Of a stretch of 51,853 nt of DNA, positions 1 through 8,658 are shown piece by piece. The stretch is from contig CAKQRL010000014.1 of NCBI GenBank assembly GCA_934271525.1, positions 1-51,853 on the forward strand, written 5' to 3'. Under the pieces are notes generated by a model. It had not been told where the DNA came from and searched no databases. It saw nothing but the letters and a program-made list of their open reading frames with translations. Every line of letters begins with the position of its first letter. Position 1 is the first letter of the stretch. A program made the position numbers and the translations under genes. This DNA comes from an uncultured Rhodocyclaceae bacterium. Its GTDB lineage: Bacteria; Pseudomonadota; Gammaproteobacteria; Burkholderiales; Rhodocyclaceae.

Positions 1-218
1 GGCTAATTCAACGGCAATTTCATAAGAGCCGTCTGTGGAATGGTCATCGGTTACGATGAGCTTAAAAGGAAAATCCGTTTTTTGCATCAAAACGGAGCGG
101 ATGGCTTTTTCAATGGTTTCTTTTTTGTTGTAGTTCGGCATCAAACAAACCAAGGCAGTGCCTTGAAGTTGTTGGTGAATAGCTTCTATTTGCGGGGGGG
201 GGGGGGGGTAGACGACAT
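1..218 (-). CDS. Family 2 glycosyltransferase, N-terminal fragment, phase-variable and out of frame here
   Basis: The gene is cut by the left window edge, so only its N-terminus is visible. The ATG at 218 has a good ribosome binding site (GAAAGG, 7 bases upstream). Codons read M-S-S-T and then enter a run of 15 C on the coding strand (194-208). With 15 C the frame hits TAG after Arg-Lys. With 16 or 13 C it stays open and gives a typical GT2 start: MPNYNKKETIEKAI followed by VTDDHSTDGSYEIA, with the nucleotide-sugar-binding Asp pair. The family transfers sugars from nucleotide-sugars at the inner membrane face. The frame arithmetic is read directly. That the tract switches expression in cells is inferred from contingency loci in general. 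Confidence 0.8.
194..208. repeat. Poly-G tract, 15 bases (poly-C on the coding strand)
   Basis: A pure run of 15 G lies four codons into the glycosyltransferase reading frame. Runs of this length commonly gain or lose bases in replication, so this is a likely on/off switch. The present length is off; a gain of one or a loss of two would restore the frame. Confidence 0.9.
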
Positions 219-245
219 ACAAAAACCTTTCAAAAAAAACAAAAA

Positions 246-257
246 TCCACGGTAAAC
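246..257 (+). repeat. Single arm of the dispersed palindromic repeat
   Basis: One exact arm (TCCACGGTAAAC) lies between the 3' end of gcvT and the start of the glycosyltransferase, with A-rich sequence to its left and no facing arm nearby. Confidence 0.85.
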
Positions 258-268
258 TAAAATAAATT

Positions 269-1345
269 TTAAGCAACCAAAACTTTGCCATTTCTAACAA
301 ATGGCGGTTGAACAACTAGGGCGGGGGATTTTTTATTTCTGATAATCACCGATACCCAATCGCCCGTTTTCACTTTCAAAGGCAAGCGTGCCAAGGCAAT
401 GGCACACTGCATGGAAGGCGAAAACGTGCCGCTGGTGATGAACCCTTCGCCCGATTTGGTTTCAATTTTGTAGCCGCTGCGCAACACGCCTTTTTCTTTT
501 AAAACAATGCCTAATGTTTGAAAAGTTGGTTTTTTTTCCAACAGGGCAGTTTTGCCCACAAATTGGCGTTGCTCGTCTTTTAAATCAATGGTCCAACCCA
601 AGCCAGCTTCATAAGGGTTTGTTTGTTCATCCATTTCGTGGCCGTAAAGCGGCATACCAGCTTCTAATCTTAACGTATCGCGCGCGCCCAAGCCACAAGG
701 TGTGGCGCCGTTTTTAATAAAGGTTTGCCAAAAATGAAGGCTTGATTCGTTAGGAATCAAACATTCCACGCCTGCCTCGCCCGTGTAGCCCGTGTAGGCA
801 ATAAAGGCTTTGGGAAAAACGCGGCAGGTAAAGGGTTTTAAATCGGTAATATCTAATTCTTTAAAACTTTGAGCAAAGATTTTTAAAGATTCTGGACCTT
901 GCAACGCCAAAAGCGACAAATCACTGCGGCGGTTAAAATGCACATCCAGCGCCCATTTTTCAGCGTATTGCGTGATGTGCGCAATGTCTTTTTCTGCGCA
1001 GGCGGCATTTAAAATCAGCCGTGCAAAATCGGGGGCGATTAAATAAGCAATTAAATCATCCACAACCCCGCCCGATTCATTTAAAAGCAAGGAATAAAGC
1101 GCTTTTTGCGCAACTAATTTTTTCACATCATTGGCGAGCAGTTGGCGCAAAAAAGGCAAGGTGTCAGCGCCTGCAATATCAAGCGCTGCCATATGGGATA
1201 CGTCAAAAACGCCGGCGTGTTGCCGCACGGCGTGGTGTTCGGCAATTTGTGAGCCGTAATTAAGCGGCATTTCCCATCCGCCAAAATCCACCATTTGCGC
1301 GCCCGCCGCGCGGTGCGTGGCGTTTAAGCTTGTGCGTTTCAACAT
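269..1345 (-). CDS. gcvT: Aminomethyltransferase, glycine cleavage system T protein
   Basis: The T protein takes the aminomethyl group from lipoylated H protein and, with tetrahydrofolate, releases ammonia and makes 5,10-methylene-THF. The 358 residues match the usual size (about 360). Family segments include VDFGGWEMPLNYG near the N-terminus, GVFDVSHM near residue 45, YTGYTGEAGVE in the middle, and GLGARDTLRLEAGMPLYGHE, which belongs to the folate site. The genes for H and P proteins are not in the window, so this copy is detached from the usual gcv operon. folD, about 2 kb away, acts on the same folate pool. No glycine riboswitch is visible in the 130 bases upstream. Identification is firm. 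Confidence 0.96.
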   Translation of the reverse strand: MLKRTSLNATHRAAGAQMVDFGGWEMPLNYGSQIAEHHAVRQHAGVFDVSHMAALDIAGADTLPFLRQLLANDVKKLVAQKALYSLLLNESGGVVDDLIAYLIAPDFARLILNAACAEKDIAHITQYAEKWALDVHFNRRSDLSLLALQGPESLKIFAQSFKELDITDLKPFTCRVFPKAFIAYTGYTGEAGVECLIPNESSLHFWQTFIKNGATPCGLGARDTLRLEAGMPLYGHEMDEQTNPYEAGLGWTIDLKDEQRQFVGKTALLEKKPTFQTLGIVLKEKGVLRSGYKIETKSGEGFITSGTFSPSMQCAIALARLPLKVKTGDWVSVIIRNKKSPALVVQPPFVRNGKVLVA

Positions 1346-1436
1346 AGCGTTTTGCCTTGTTTTTTTAAAAAAGCGATTTTAAACGTTTTTTGAAAAGGAT
1401 GACTCTTCGTTTTCTTTTTGGACGAAAAACACACAA

Positions 1437-1464
1437 TTGCGCGATTTTACAAAACTGCTACAAT
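1437..1464 (+). promoter_or_regulatory. Sigma-70-type promoter for tRNA-Ser
   Basis: TTGCGC at 1437-1442 and TACAAT at 1459-1464 are separated by 16 bases, and the mature tRNA begins 15 bases after the -10 box. Placement fits a stable-RNA promoter. Confidence 0.7.
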
Positions 1465-1479
1465 GGCGAACTTTTCCAC

Positions 1480-1570
1480 GGAGAGATGGATGAGTGGTTT
1501 AAGTCGCACGCCTGGAAAGCGTGTTCAGGGTAATACCCTGACGGGGGTTCGAATCCCCCTCTCTCCGCCA
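1480..1570 (+). tRNA. tRNA-Ser (anticodon GGA)
   Basis: A full cloverleaf can be drawn. Acceptor GGAGAGA pairs with TCTCTCC, followed by G and an encoded CCA. The anticodon loop CTGGAAA carries GGA, reading UCC and UCU. The long variable arm (CAGGG/CCCTG) is the mark of a serine tRNA, and the T arm is GGGGG-TTCGAAT-CCCCC. Length is 91 bases with CCA. Confidence 0.97.
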
Positions 1571-1584
1571 CAACATTCCAAAAA

Positions 1585-1634
1585 TCCACGGTCAACGTTT
1601 TCTTTTTTTTAAAAAAACAACAGTTCACCGCGGA
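1585..1634. repeat. Dispersed palindromic element, full unit (50 bp)
   Basis: This is the first full member of the family that dominates the intergenic space. Its layout is arm TCCACGGTMAAC, a few free bases, a T-run followed by an A-run, a few free bases, then the inverted arm GTTKACCGTGGA, usually with A-runs outside left and T-runs outside right. Here the right arm is imperfect (GTTCACCGCGGA). The unit lies between tRNA-Ser and the LicD-like gene, both on the plus strand. Confidence 0.9.
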
Positions 1635-1655
1635 AAAAAGCGTAAAAAAATCAAT

Positions 1656-2696
1656 ATGTTAAGAAAGTGGCACGAATTATGCAGAGAGAGCCTAATCCCT
1701 CGCCTTAAAGGCCTTATAAAACGCCTGCGTGGCGATTTGGTTTGGAAAGAAAATGTGCGCATTTTGCAAACCAACGCGGATTATCTGGCAGGTTTAATCA
1801 AAATCACCGAAGCTGCCCAAACCAAAAACTTGCCCCGCGCAACTGGCGATTTGCGCTTGCACCAAATGGCAAGCGTGGCGTTATTAAAACGCTTTACCGA
1901 TTTTTTGGACAAACACGAAATTCCTTATTGGTTGAGTTTTGGCACATTGTTAGGCGCCGTGCGCCACGGTGGTTTTGTGCCTTGGGATGATGATTTGGAC
2001 ATTGCAATGTTGCGCCGCGATTACGAGCGCTTGAAAAAAATCATCCATTTGTGGCGCAAAGAAGAGCAGTGGTTTTTTAATTTTAAATTTTTTCAAATTT
2101 ATTATGGCGACACGCGCTTGAATTTGGACATTTTCCCATTTTCACAAGGCGACACCGTTGAAGTGCCAACGGGCGAAAAGTTGGAAAAAATATCGCGCAA
2201 AATGGGCAAACGTTACGCTTTTTCACAATTAAAACACGAGGCGCGCTGTGATGAACGCGGGCGCGAAAAATGGGATTGCGTGCCTGAAAGTTTTGATGAA
2301 GAAGAATTGGTTGGCTACTTCAACCGCGAGATTTTGGAAAATCGCACGCCCTTGGAAAACGGTTATTGGGTTTTGCCACTTTGGGGCGATGTGGATGAAT
2401 TGCGTTATTGCATTCCTTATAACAAAATTTTTCCATTATCCAAAATCACATTTGAAGGCGTGGAATTTTCCTGCCCGCGCAACATTGACTTTGCCTTGCG
2501 CGGTTTTTATGGCGACTATTGGCAACTGCCCAAAAACGTGCCCGGCAATTTGGGTTTTCAAAAACACGAAGGTTTGTTGCCAGAAGATGGTTTAAACCCC
2601 AAACAAGCGCAAGATTTGCGGGATTTGGCAAGCGAACTGACACATTGGGATGAATCCGACCGCGTGTTTTTGGAAATTGCGCACGACCGCAATTAA
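1656..2696 (+). CDS. LicD family phosphotransferase
   Basis: LicD proteins transfer phosphocholine or related phospho-substituents to cell-surface glycans. The fold is nucleotidyltransferase-like, and its hallmark is clear here at residues 96-118: GTLLGAVRHGG followed by PWDDDLDIAM, whose Asp cluster binds metal. The 346-residue length is within the family range, with a helical N-terminal stretch of about 70 residues before the domain. No signal peptide or membrane segment is seen, so it is probably cytoplasmic. There is no strong ribosome binding site before the ATG, and no choline uptake or kinase gene is adjacent, so the transferred group is unknown. The link to phase-variable surface glycans in the window is inference. 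Confidence 0.85.
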   Translation: MLRKWHELCRESLIPRLKGLIKRLRGDLVWKENVRILQTNADYLAGLIKITEAAQTKNLPRATGDLRLHQMASVALLKRFTDFLDKHEIPYWLSFGTLLGAVRHGGFVPWDDDLDIAMLRRDYERLKKIIHLWRKEEQWFFNFKFFQIYYGDTRLNLDIFPFSQGDTVEVPTGEKLEKISRKMGKRYAFSQLKHEARCDERGREKWDCVPESFDEEELVGYFNREILENRTPLENGYWVLPLWGDVDELRYCIPYNKIFPLSKITFEGVEFSCPRNIDFALRGFYGDYWQLPKNVPGNLGFQKHEGLLPEDGLNPKQAQDLRDLASELTHWDESDRVFLEIAHDRN

Positions 2697-2706
2697 ATTT
2701 TAAAAA

Positions 2707-2757
2707 TCCACGGTAAACATTAAATAATTTTCAAAAAAAATAGCGGTTCACCGTGGA
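2707..2757. repeat. Dispersed palindromic element, full unit (51 bp)
   Basis: Arms TCCACGGTAAAC and GTTCACCGTGGA face each other between the convergent ends of the LicD-like gene and ogt. The ogt stop codon (TGA) lies inside the right arm. Confidence 0.92.
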
Positions 2758-3293
2758 AAATCATTATTTTTTGGCATAAAAGCGTTGTGGTTTTTTTCTA
2801 ATGCCAAAAGTTTTTGTTTTTTGTCTATTCCAGCGGCAAAGCCTGTGAGATTGCCGTTTTTGCCAATCACACGGTGGCAAGGAATAATCAGCGAAATGGC
2901 ATTGTGTGCCACGGCATTGCCCACGGCTTGGGCGCAGATTTTTTTGACGCTTTTGTTTTTGGTGGAATGTTGGGCAGCAATTTGTTTTGCAATTTCGCCA
3001 TAGCTACTTGTTTTGCCAAAGGGAATTTGAAGCAAAATCTCCCAAACTTGTTGGCGAAAAGCCGTGGTGCGCATTAAAAGTGGCGGGGTGAAATGCGGGC
3101 AAATTCCGCTGAAATAAAGGTCTAGCCAACGGCGTGTTTCATCAAAAATCGGGCAGTTTTTTTCTTGATGTTCGGCAAAAAGCGATTCTGCAAAATAGCG
3201 CGCGCCGTTAAACCACAAGCCAATTAAAAACGCACCATCGCTTGCCATTGTGATTTTGCCAAGCGGCGAGTCGTAAAAAGCGATGCAATCCAT
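2748..3293 (-). CDS. ogt: Methylated-DNA--protein-cysteine methyltransferase
   Basis: This suicide repair enzyme moves the alkyl group from O6-alkylguanine in DNA to its own cysteine. The active-site PCHRV motif is at residues 138-142 (Cys139) and the helix-turn-helix with the arginine finger lies before it (FGKTSSYGEIAKQI; QAVGNA). The ATG at 3293 is chosen because an upstream start at 3350 would add 19 residues encoded by a repeat element. The resulting length of 181 residues fits ogt-type enzymes. The last codons (N-D-F-P-R-stop) are read out of the neighbouring repeat arm. An Asn-Lys-rich stretch around residues 110-117 is a small insertion relative to the textbook enzyme. Confidence 0.93.
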   Translation of the reverse strand: MDCIAFYDSPLGKITMASDGAFLIGLWFNGARYFAESLFAEHQEKNCPIFDETRRWLDLYFSGICPHFTPPLLMRTTAFRQQVWEILLQIPFGKTSSYGEIAKQIAAQHSTKNKSVKKICAQAVGNAVAHNAISLIIPCHRVIGKNGNLTGFAAGIDKKQKLLALEKNHNAFMPKNNDFPR

Positions 3294-3305
3294 TTTTTTA
3301 AAAAA

Positions 3306-3356
3306 TCCACGGTCAACCGATTGTTTTTTTGAAAAAAATAATCGGTTCACCGTGGA
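3306..3356. repeat. Dispersed palindromic element, full unit (51 bp)
   Basis: Arms TCCACGGTCAAC and GTTCACCGTGGA lie between folD and ogt, both on the minus strand, just upstream of the ogt start. Confidence 0.92.
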
Positions 3357-3373
3357 AGCGCTGATTTTTTAAA

Positions 3374-4297
3374 CTAGCGCCCAAATAAACCTTTTAATGC
3401 AAAGGCGTTGAAGGAATTTTGCAAGAGTTTGGATTCCTCCATTTGGGTTTTCGCATTTTCCAAATTTTCGGCGGCAAACACCGTGTTTTCCATCAACATT
3501 GCAATGGTCATCGGGCCCACGCCGCCGGGCACCGGCGTAATTGCGGCGGCTTTGTTTTTTACCGATTCAAAATCCACATCGCCAGCCAATTTGCCGTTTG
3601 GTAAACGATTGATTCCCACATCAATTACAACGGCGCCTGCTTTGACCATTTCTTGTGTAACAAAATTGGCGCGGCCAATGGCAACAATTAAAATATCGGC
3701 GTTTTGGGTGTGCTCGGCTAAATTTTTGGTTTTGGAATGGCAAACGGTGACGGTTGCCCCGCGGTTGATTAAAAGCAGTGCCAAGGGTTTGCCCACAATG
3801 GTGGAGCGCCCAATGATTACCGCGTGTTTGCCTTCAATTTCAATTTTTTCTTCGTCTAATAAACGCATAATGCCTTTGGGCGTGCAGGCAACCAAAGCTT
3901 GCGCGTTTTGCACCAAAGCGCCCAAATTTTGTGCGTGAAAACCATCCACATCTTTTTGCGGCGCAATGGCTTTTAAAATGGCTTCTTCGTTGATTTGTTG
4001 AGGCAAGGGCAACTGCACCAAAATGCCGTGAATGTTGGGATTTTGGTTGAGTTGGTGAATATGCGCCAAGAGTTCGGCTTCATTTGTTTCTTCTTTTAAG
4101 GCGATTTTTTGCGAAAAAATGCCTAATTTTTCGCAAGCGATGATTTTGTTTTTCACATAAACCTGTGAGGCAGGGTTGTTGCCCACCAAAATAACTGCCA
4201 AGCCGGGCGTAATTTTGCGGGCTTTTAAGTTTTCAACGCGTGCTTTTAAAGCGTTGCGGCAGTGTTCTGCGCAGGCTTTGCCGTCTATGATTTTCAT
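3374..4297 (-). CDS. folD: Methylenetetrahydrofolate dehydrogenase / methenyltetrahydrofolate cyclohydrolase
   Basis: FolD interconverts 5,10-methylene-THF, methenyl-THF and 10-formyl-THF in the cytoplasm, using NADP. The catalytic lysine is in YVKNK near residue 50. QLPLPQQ and KDVDGFHAQNLG form the folate site. The Rossmann part carries IIGRSTIVGKPLALLL and the C-terminal signature is PVPGGVGPMTIAML. The 307 residues are slightly above the common 285-290 because of a C-terminal tail rich in Asn, Lys and Gln. The start is an ATG at 4297, divergent from alaS with 76 bases between them that must hold both promoters. Confidence 0.97.
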   Translation of the reverse strand: MKIIDGKACAEHCRNALKARVENLKARKITPGLAVILVGNNPASQVYVKNKIIACEKLGIFSQKIALKEETNEAELLAHIHQLNQNPNIHGILVQLPLPQQINEEAILKAIAPQKDVDGFHAQNLGALVQNAQALVACTPKGIMRLLDEEKIEIEGKHAVIIGRSTIVGKPLALLLINRGATVTVCHSKTKNLAEHTQNADILIVAIGRANFVTQEMVKAGAVVIDVGINRLPNGKLAGDVDFESVKNKAAAITPVPGGVGPMTIAMLMENTVFAAENLENAKTQMEESKLLQNSFNAFALKGLFGR

Positions 4298-4373
4298 AAT
4301 TTTTTAAAGGCGAAAAAAGCAGAAGCATAGCCGAATCGCATTAAAATGTCGCTTTTTTTTATAGAGAAAAGCG

Positions 4374-6992
4374 ATGAAAAGCGCCGCCATTCGCCAAACA
4401 TTTTTAGATTTTTTCGCCAAAAAAGGGCACCGCGTGGTGCATTCTTCTTCCCTTGTGCCAGAAAACGACCCAACCTTGCTTTTTACCAATGCGGGGATGA
4501 ATCAATTCAAAGATGTTTTTTTGGGGTTTGATAAACGTTCTTATACGCGTGCCACCACCGCGCAAAAATGTGTGAGAGCCGGCGGCAAACACAATGATTT
4601 GGAAAATGTGGGCTACACCGCGCGGCACCACACCTTTTTTGAAATGATGGGCAATTTTTCCTTTGGCGATTATTTTAAAAAAGATGCCATTCTTTTTGCG
4701 TGGGAATTGCTCACCGATATTTTTAAACTCCCCAAAGAAAAATTAATCGTCACCGTTTATGCCGAAGACGATGAAGCTTATTCTATTTGGCGCGATGATA
4801 TTGGCGTGCCAGAAAATCGCATTATCAAAATTGGAGACAACAAAGGCGCGCGGTATTTGTCGGACAATTTTTGGATGATGGGAGACACCGGCCCGTGTGG
4901 TCCCTGCACAGAGATTTTTTACGACCACGGGGAAAATATTTTTGGCGGCCCTCCGGGTTCCAAAGATGAAGATGGCGACCGATTTATTGAAATTTGGAAC
5001 ATTGTTTTTATGCAATTTAACCGCGATGAAGAAGGCAACTTAACCAAACTGCCCAAACCATCAGTGGATACTGGAATGGGGTTGGAGCGTATGGCGGCGG
5101 TGTTGCAGGGCGTGCATTCCAATTATGAAATTGATTTGTTCCAAAATTTAATTGCCGCGGCGGCAAAAATCACGGCGTGTGGAGATTTGAACCATTCTTC
5201 TTTAAAAGTTTTGGCAGACCACAGCCGCGCTTGCGCTTTTTTAATTGCCGATGGTGTGTTGCCTTTAAATGAAGGGCGCGGTTTTGTGTTGCGCCGCATT
5301 ATTCGCCGCGCCGTGCGCCACGGCTACAAACTGGGCGTGAAAGAGCCTTTCTTTTATAAAATGTTGCCCGCCGTGATTGCGGAAATGGGCGAGGCTTACC
5401 CAGAATTAAAAGAAAAAGAAAAGAAAATTCATCAAGTGATTGCGGATGAAGAATCGCGCTTTTTTCAAACTTTGGAAAATGGAATGGCTTTGTTGGAAAA
5501 TGCGTTAAAACCATTAAAACAAGGCGATTTTTTATCGGGCGACATTGCTTTTCAACTGCACGACACTTTTGGTTTTCCGCTGGATTTAACGCAAGATGTT
5601 TGCCGTGAAAAAAATATCCAAGTGGATGAAGCGGCATTTGATTTGGCAATGAAACGCCAAAAACAAATGGCGCGTGAAAGCGCCAAATTCAAAATGGCGG
5701 CAGGCGTGGCTTATGAAGGCGCCGAATCAACTTTTGAAGGTTATGCGCATCTTGTTGCGCACGCCAAAATTTTGGCAATTTATAAAAATAGCGAATCGGT
5801 TGAAAGCATTGAAAACGGCGATTCCGCAATGATTGTTTTAGACAAAACGCCTTTTTATGCAGAATCGGGCGGGCAAGTTGGCGACAAAGGCGTGTTGCGC
5901 GCATCTGGCGGCGAATTTGTGGTGTGGGATACGCAAAAAATCAAAGCACAAGTTTTTGCGCATGTGGGGAAAGTATCTAACGGCACATTCAAAGTGGGCG
6001 ATTCTTTATTTGCGCAAATCAACCACGATGTGCGGCAAGCCATTATGCGCAACCATTCGGCAACGCATTTGTTGCATTGTGCCTTGCGCCACGTTTTGGG
6101 CGAACACGTGCAACAAAAAGGTTCTTTGGTGGATTCTGAGAAAACCCGTTTTGATTTTGCGCACCATCAAGCATTAAGCGATGAAGAAAAAACCGCGGTT
6201 GAAAACTGGGTTAATACCGAAATTTTAAAAAATACGCCCACCATTTGCCGTGAAATGCCCATAGAAGAAGCGCAAAAATTGGGCGCAATGATGCTTTTTG
6301 GCGAAAAATACGGCGATGAAGTGCGCGTGGTGGATATTGGCCAAACGCGTGAATTGTGCGGCGGCACGCACGTTGAAAAAACGGGCGATATTGGCTTATT
6401 TAAAATAACGCAAGAGTTGGGCGTGGCAGCGGGCATTCGCCGCATTGAAGCTGTAACCGGTTGGAATGCGCTGCGTTATGTGCAAAACCAAAGCACGTGG
6501 ATAGAACAAGCCTTAAACATTTTAAAAACGCCGCAAAATGAATTTTTAAACAAATTGGATGCTTTGCAAAAAGAAAACAAAAATCTGCAAAAAGAAAATG
6601 CCCAACTGAAAAACGCCCAAACTTTAAGCAATGTGGATGCTTGGATTCAACAAGCCCAAAAAATAGCAAACATTGATGTGTTAAGCGTGCAGTTGGAAAA
6701 TGTATCGGTTGTGCATTTGCGTGAAAGTTTGGACAAAATCAAAAACAAACTGCCCAATTCGGTTGCGGTTTTGGCAAGTGTGGAAAACGGCAAAATCACG
6801 GTGATTGCTGGCGTTTCCAAAAATTTAACTGCAACAATGAAAGCGGGCGATTTGGTGCGTTTTGTTTGTGCGCAAATTGATGGCAAAGGCGGCGGTAAAG
6901 CAGAATTGGCACAAGGCGGCGGCAACAATGTTGCAAAACTCAAAGCAGCTTTGGCAAGCGTTGTGGAATGGGTAAAATCCAAACAAGCATAA
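4374..6992 (+). CDS. alaS: Alanine--tRNA ligase
   Basis: AlaRS charges tRNA-Ala and clears mischarged Ser and Gly. At 872 residues it is full length (E. coli 876). The class II catalytic core is at the N-terminus (FLDFFAKKGH; FTNAGMNQFKDVFLG). The editing domain zinc/water ligands are seen as HSATHLLH (residues 561-568) and CGGTH (about 662-666). The C-Ala region ends in the glycine-rich DGKGGGKAELAQGGG. The ATG follows a GAGAAAAG ribosome binding site. The gene ends next to a full palindromic element that separates it from convergent ubiB. No recX or recA is adjacent, unlike in many gammaproteobacteria. Confidence 0.98.
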   Translation: MKSAAIRQTFLDFFAKKGHRVVHSSSLVPENDPTLLFTNAGMNQFKDVFLGFDKRSYTRATTAQKCVRAGGKHNDLENVGYTARHHTFFEMMGNFSFGDYFKKDAILFAWELLTDIFKLPKEKLIVTVYAEDDEAYSIWRDDIGVPENRIIKIGDNKGARYLSDNFWMMGDTGPCGPCTEIFYDHGENIFGGPPGSKDEDGDRFIEIWNIVFMQFNRDEEGNLTKLPKPSVDTGMGLERMAAVLQGVHSNYEIDLFQNLIAAAAKITACGDLNHSSLKVLADHSRACAFLIADGVLPLNEGRGFVLRRIIRRAVRHGYKLGVKEPFFYKMLPAVIAEMGEAYPELKEKEKKIHQVIADEESRFFQTLENGMALLENALKPLKQGDFLSGDIAFQLHDTFGFPLDLTQDVCREKNIQVDEAAFDLAMKRQKQMARESAKFKMAAGVAYEGAESTFEGYAHLVAHAKILAIYKNSESVESIENGDSAMIVLDKTPFYAESGGQVGDKGVLRASGGEFVVWDTQKIKAQVFAHVGKVSNGTFKVGDSLFAQINHDVRQAIMRNHSATHLLHCALRHVLGEHVQQKGSLVDSEKTRFDFAHHQALSDEEKTAVENWVNTEILKNTPTICREMPIEEAQKLGAMMLFGEKYGDEVRVVDIGQTRELCGGTHVEKTGDIGLFKITQELGVAAGIRRIEAVTGWNALRYVQNQSTWIEQALNILKTPQNEFLNKLDALQKENKNLQKENAQLKNAQTLSNVDAWIQQAQKIANIDVLSVQLENVSVVHLRESLDKIKNKLPNSVAVLASVENGKITVIAGVSKNLTATMKAGDLVRFVCAQIDGKGGGKAELAQGGGNNVAKLKAALASVVEWVKSKQA

Positions 6993-6995
6993 AAA

Positions 6996-7046
6996 TCCAC
7001 GGTCAACGTCCATTTTTTTTGAAAAAAATAATACGTTGACCGTGGA
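6996..7046. repeat. Dispersed palindromic element, full unit (51 bp)
   Basis: One of the cleanest copies: TCCACGGTCAAC and its exact inverse GTTGACCGTGGA around a T8-G-A7 centre, with outer A and T runs. It begins 3 bases after the alaS stop and sits between convergent alaS and ubiB, where it could end transcription in both directions. Confidence 0.95.
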
Positions 7047-7049
7047 TTT

Positions 7050-8555
7050 TTATAAACAAAGTTTGAATAACAACGCCAACAATGCCAACAAAATCAAAAA
7101 CAACAAACGGTTTTGGGTTTTGTGGTGTTGGTTTAATTCGGTGATGAGTGGCGCAAGAACATTTTTTTGTTTGCTTAAATGTTGATAAACCAAGCGTGGC
7201 AACTGCGGCAAAATGTTGGCGTAATTCGGCAATTCTTCTTTTAAGTGATTTTTAAAAGCAGGAAAACCAACTTGCTTTTTCATCCAGTTTTCCAAAAAAG
7301 GTTGCGCCGTTTGCCACAAATCCAAATTGGGATAAAGTTCGCGCCCTAATCCTTCAATGTTCAAAAGCGTTTTTTGCAACATCACCAACTGCGGTTGAAT
7401 GGCAACATTAAAACGGCGCGAAGTTTGAAAAAGGCGCAACAACACTTTGCCAAAAGAAATGTCTTTTAAAGGACGATTAAAAATCGGCTCGCACACGGCG
7501 CGGATGGCTTGTTCAAATTCATCAATGCGCGTGTTGGCAGGCGCCCAGCCGCATTCCACGTGTATTTGCGCCACGCGTTTGTAGTCGCGCTTGAAAAAAG
7601 CCAAAAAATTTTGCGCCAAATAATTTTTGTCCAAATCGGTTAAGGTTGCCACAATGCCAAAATCAAGCGCGATGTATTTGCCGTTGTCATCCACCAAAAT
7701 GTTGCCCGGATGCATATCGGCGTGAAAAAAACCATCGCGAAAAACTTGGGTGAAAAAAATCTCCACGCCATTTTCAGCCAGTTGTTTCAAATGGATGTTT
7801 TTTTCTTTTAAAAGATGAATTTTTGAAATTGGCGTGCCGTGCATGGCTTGCATCACCATGATGTTGGAAGTGCAAAAATCAAAATACACCTCCGGCACGC
7901 TTAAAATGTTGGAATTTAAAAAATTGCGCCGCAACTGCGCGCAGTTGGCAGCTTCTTTCATTAAATCCAATTCGTTGTGCAGAAATTTGGCAAATTCGGC
8001 AACCACTTCGCGCGGTTTCAAGCGTTTGCCGTCATTCCAAAGTTTTTCTAATAAATAAGCGAACAAATCCAGCAAAGCCAAATCATTGGCAATGGTTTTT
8101 TGCATATTGGGGCGCAAAATTTTAACCGCCACCATTTGTTTGGGATTGTGTTTCAAACGCGCAAAATGCACTTGCGCAATGGATGCGCTGGCAATGGGTT
8201 TTAAATTAAATTCACAAAAAACTTCATCAATTTTTTTGCCGTAATTGTTTTCTATGATGCTTTTGGCAATTTCGCCATCAAAAGGTGGCACTTGGTCTTG
8301 TAGTTTGGCAAGTTCTTGGGCAATGTCGCTTGGGATTAAATCCGGACGAGTGGATAAAACTTGCCCAAACTTCACAAAAATCGGCCCCAACGATTCCAAT
8401 GCAAGGCGCAGCCGCACGGCTCTTGGTTGATTAAAATTGCGCCAACATTGCAATGTGGCGCACCATTTTAAAAAAGGCACATAATGGCTGAGCATTTCAT
8501 CCAAACCAAAAACGGATGCTGTGCGAATAATTTTAAACAAACGAAAAAAACGCAT
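7050..8555 (-). CDS. ubiB: UbiB family atypical kinase/ATPase, ubiquinone biosynthesis
   Basis: UbiB is a membrane-anchored ADCK-family ATPase that supports late ubiquinone synthesis. The KxGQ-type motif appears as VKFGQ (residues 61-65), followed by PDLIPSDIAQELAKLQDQVP. The kinase-like loop is FFHADMHPGNILVDD, with LDFG for metal binding. A hydrophobic segment at the very C-terminus (FLILLALLALLF) would hold it in the inner membrane. The ATG at 8555 is chosen: a start at 8645 would add 30 residues that read through a repeat half-unit, and MRFFRLFKI is the normal family N-terminus. Length 501 fits. The gene stands apart from ubiE and ubiJ, which are its usual neighbours. Confidence 0.95.
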   Translation of the reverse strand: MRFFRLFKIIRTASVFGLDEMLSHYVPFLKWCATLQCWRNFNQPRAVRLRLALESLGPIFVKFGQVLSTRPDLIPSDIAQELAKLQDQVPPFDGEIAKSIIENNYGKKIDEVFCEFNLKPIASASIAQVHFARLKHNPKQMVAVKILRPNMQKTIANDLALLDLFAYLLEKLWNDGKRLKPREVVAEFAKFLHNELDLMKEAANCAQLRRNFLNSNILSVPEVYFDFCTSNIMVMQAMHGTPISKIHLLKEKNIHLKQLAENGVEIFFTQVFRDGFFHADMHPGNILVDDNGKYIALDFGIVATLTDLDKNYLAQNFLAFFKRDYKRVAQIHVECGWAPANTRIDEFEQAIRAVCEPIFNRPLKDISFGKVLLRLFQTSRRFNVAIQPQLVMLQKTLLNIEGLGRELYPNLDLWQTAQPFLENWMKKQVGFPAFKNHLKEELPNYANILPQLPRLVYQHLSKQKNVLAPLITELNQHHKTQNRLLFLILLALLALLFKLCL

Positions 8556-8576
8556 TTTTTTTGAAAAAAATTGGGA

Positions 8577-8588
8577 GTTGACCGTGGA
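8577..8588 (-). repeat. Half-unit of the dispersed repeat
   Basis: A single arm GTTGACCGTGGA preceded by a T-run, G and A7 centre lies in the gap between divergent ubiB and argG. There is no facing arm on the other side of the centre, which runs into the ubiB start codon. Confidence 0.85.
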
Positions 8589-8658
8589 AAAATCGTAAGA
8601 ATAAGTCAAAATCAGGCAAAATAAACGCTTTCTTTTTGAAAACAAAAAAGGATTTTAA

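Noticed and set aside
25..45. GCCGTCTG-like word near the left edge as a Neisseria uptake sequence
   Set aside because: It is a single partial match (followed by TGG, not AA), inside a coding region; the real repeated word of this window is different.
1346..1436. Glycine riboswitch before gcvT
   Set aside because: The short upstream region shows no conserved glycine aptamer cores or paired stems, only AT-rich sequence and the tRNA-Ser promoter.
3294..3350. Nineteen extra N-terminal residues for Ogt
   Set aside because: They are encoded by a palindromic element; MDCIAFYDSPLG is the usual family start.
8556..8645. Upstream start giving UbiB 30 more residues
   Set aside because: The added codons read through a repeat half-unit, and the family N-terminus begins at the ATG at 8555.
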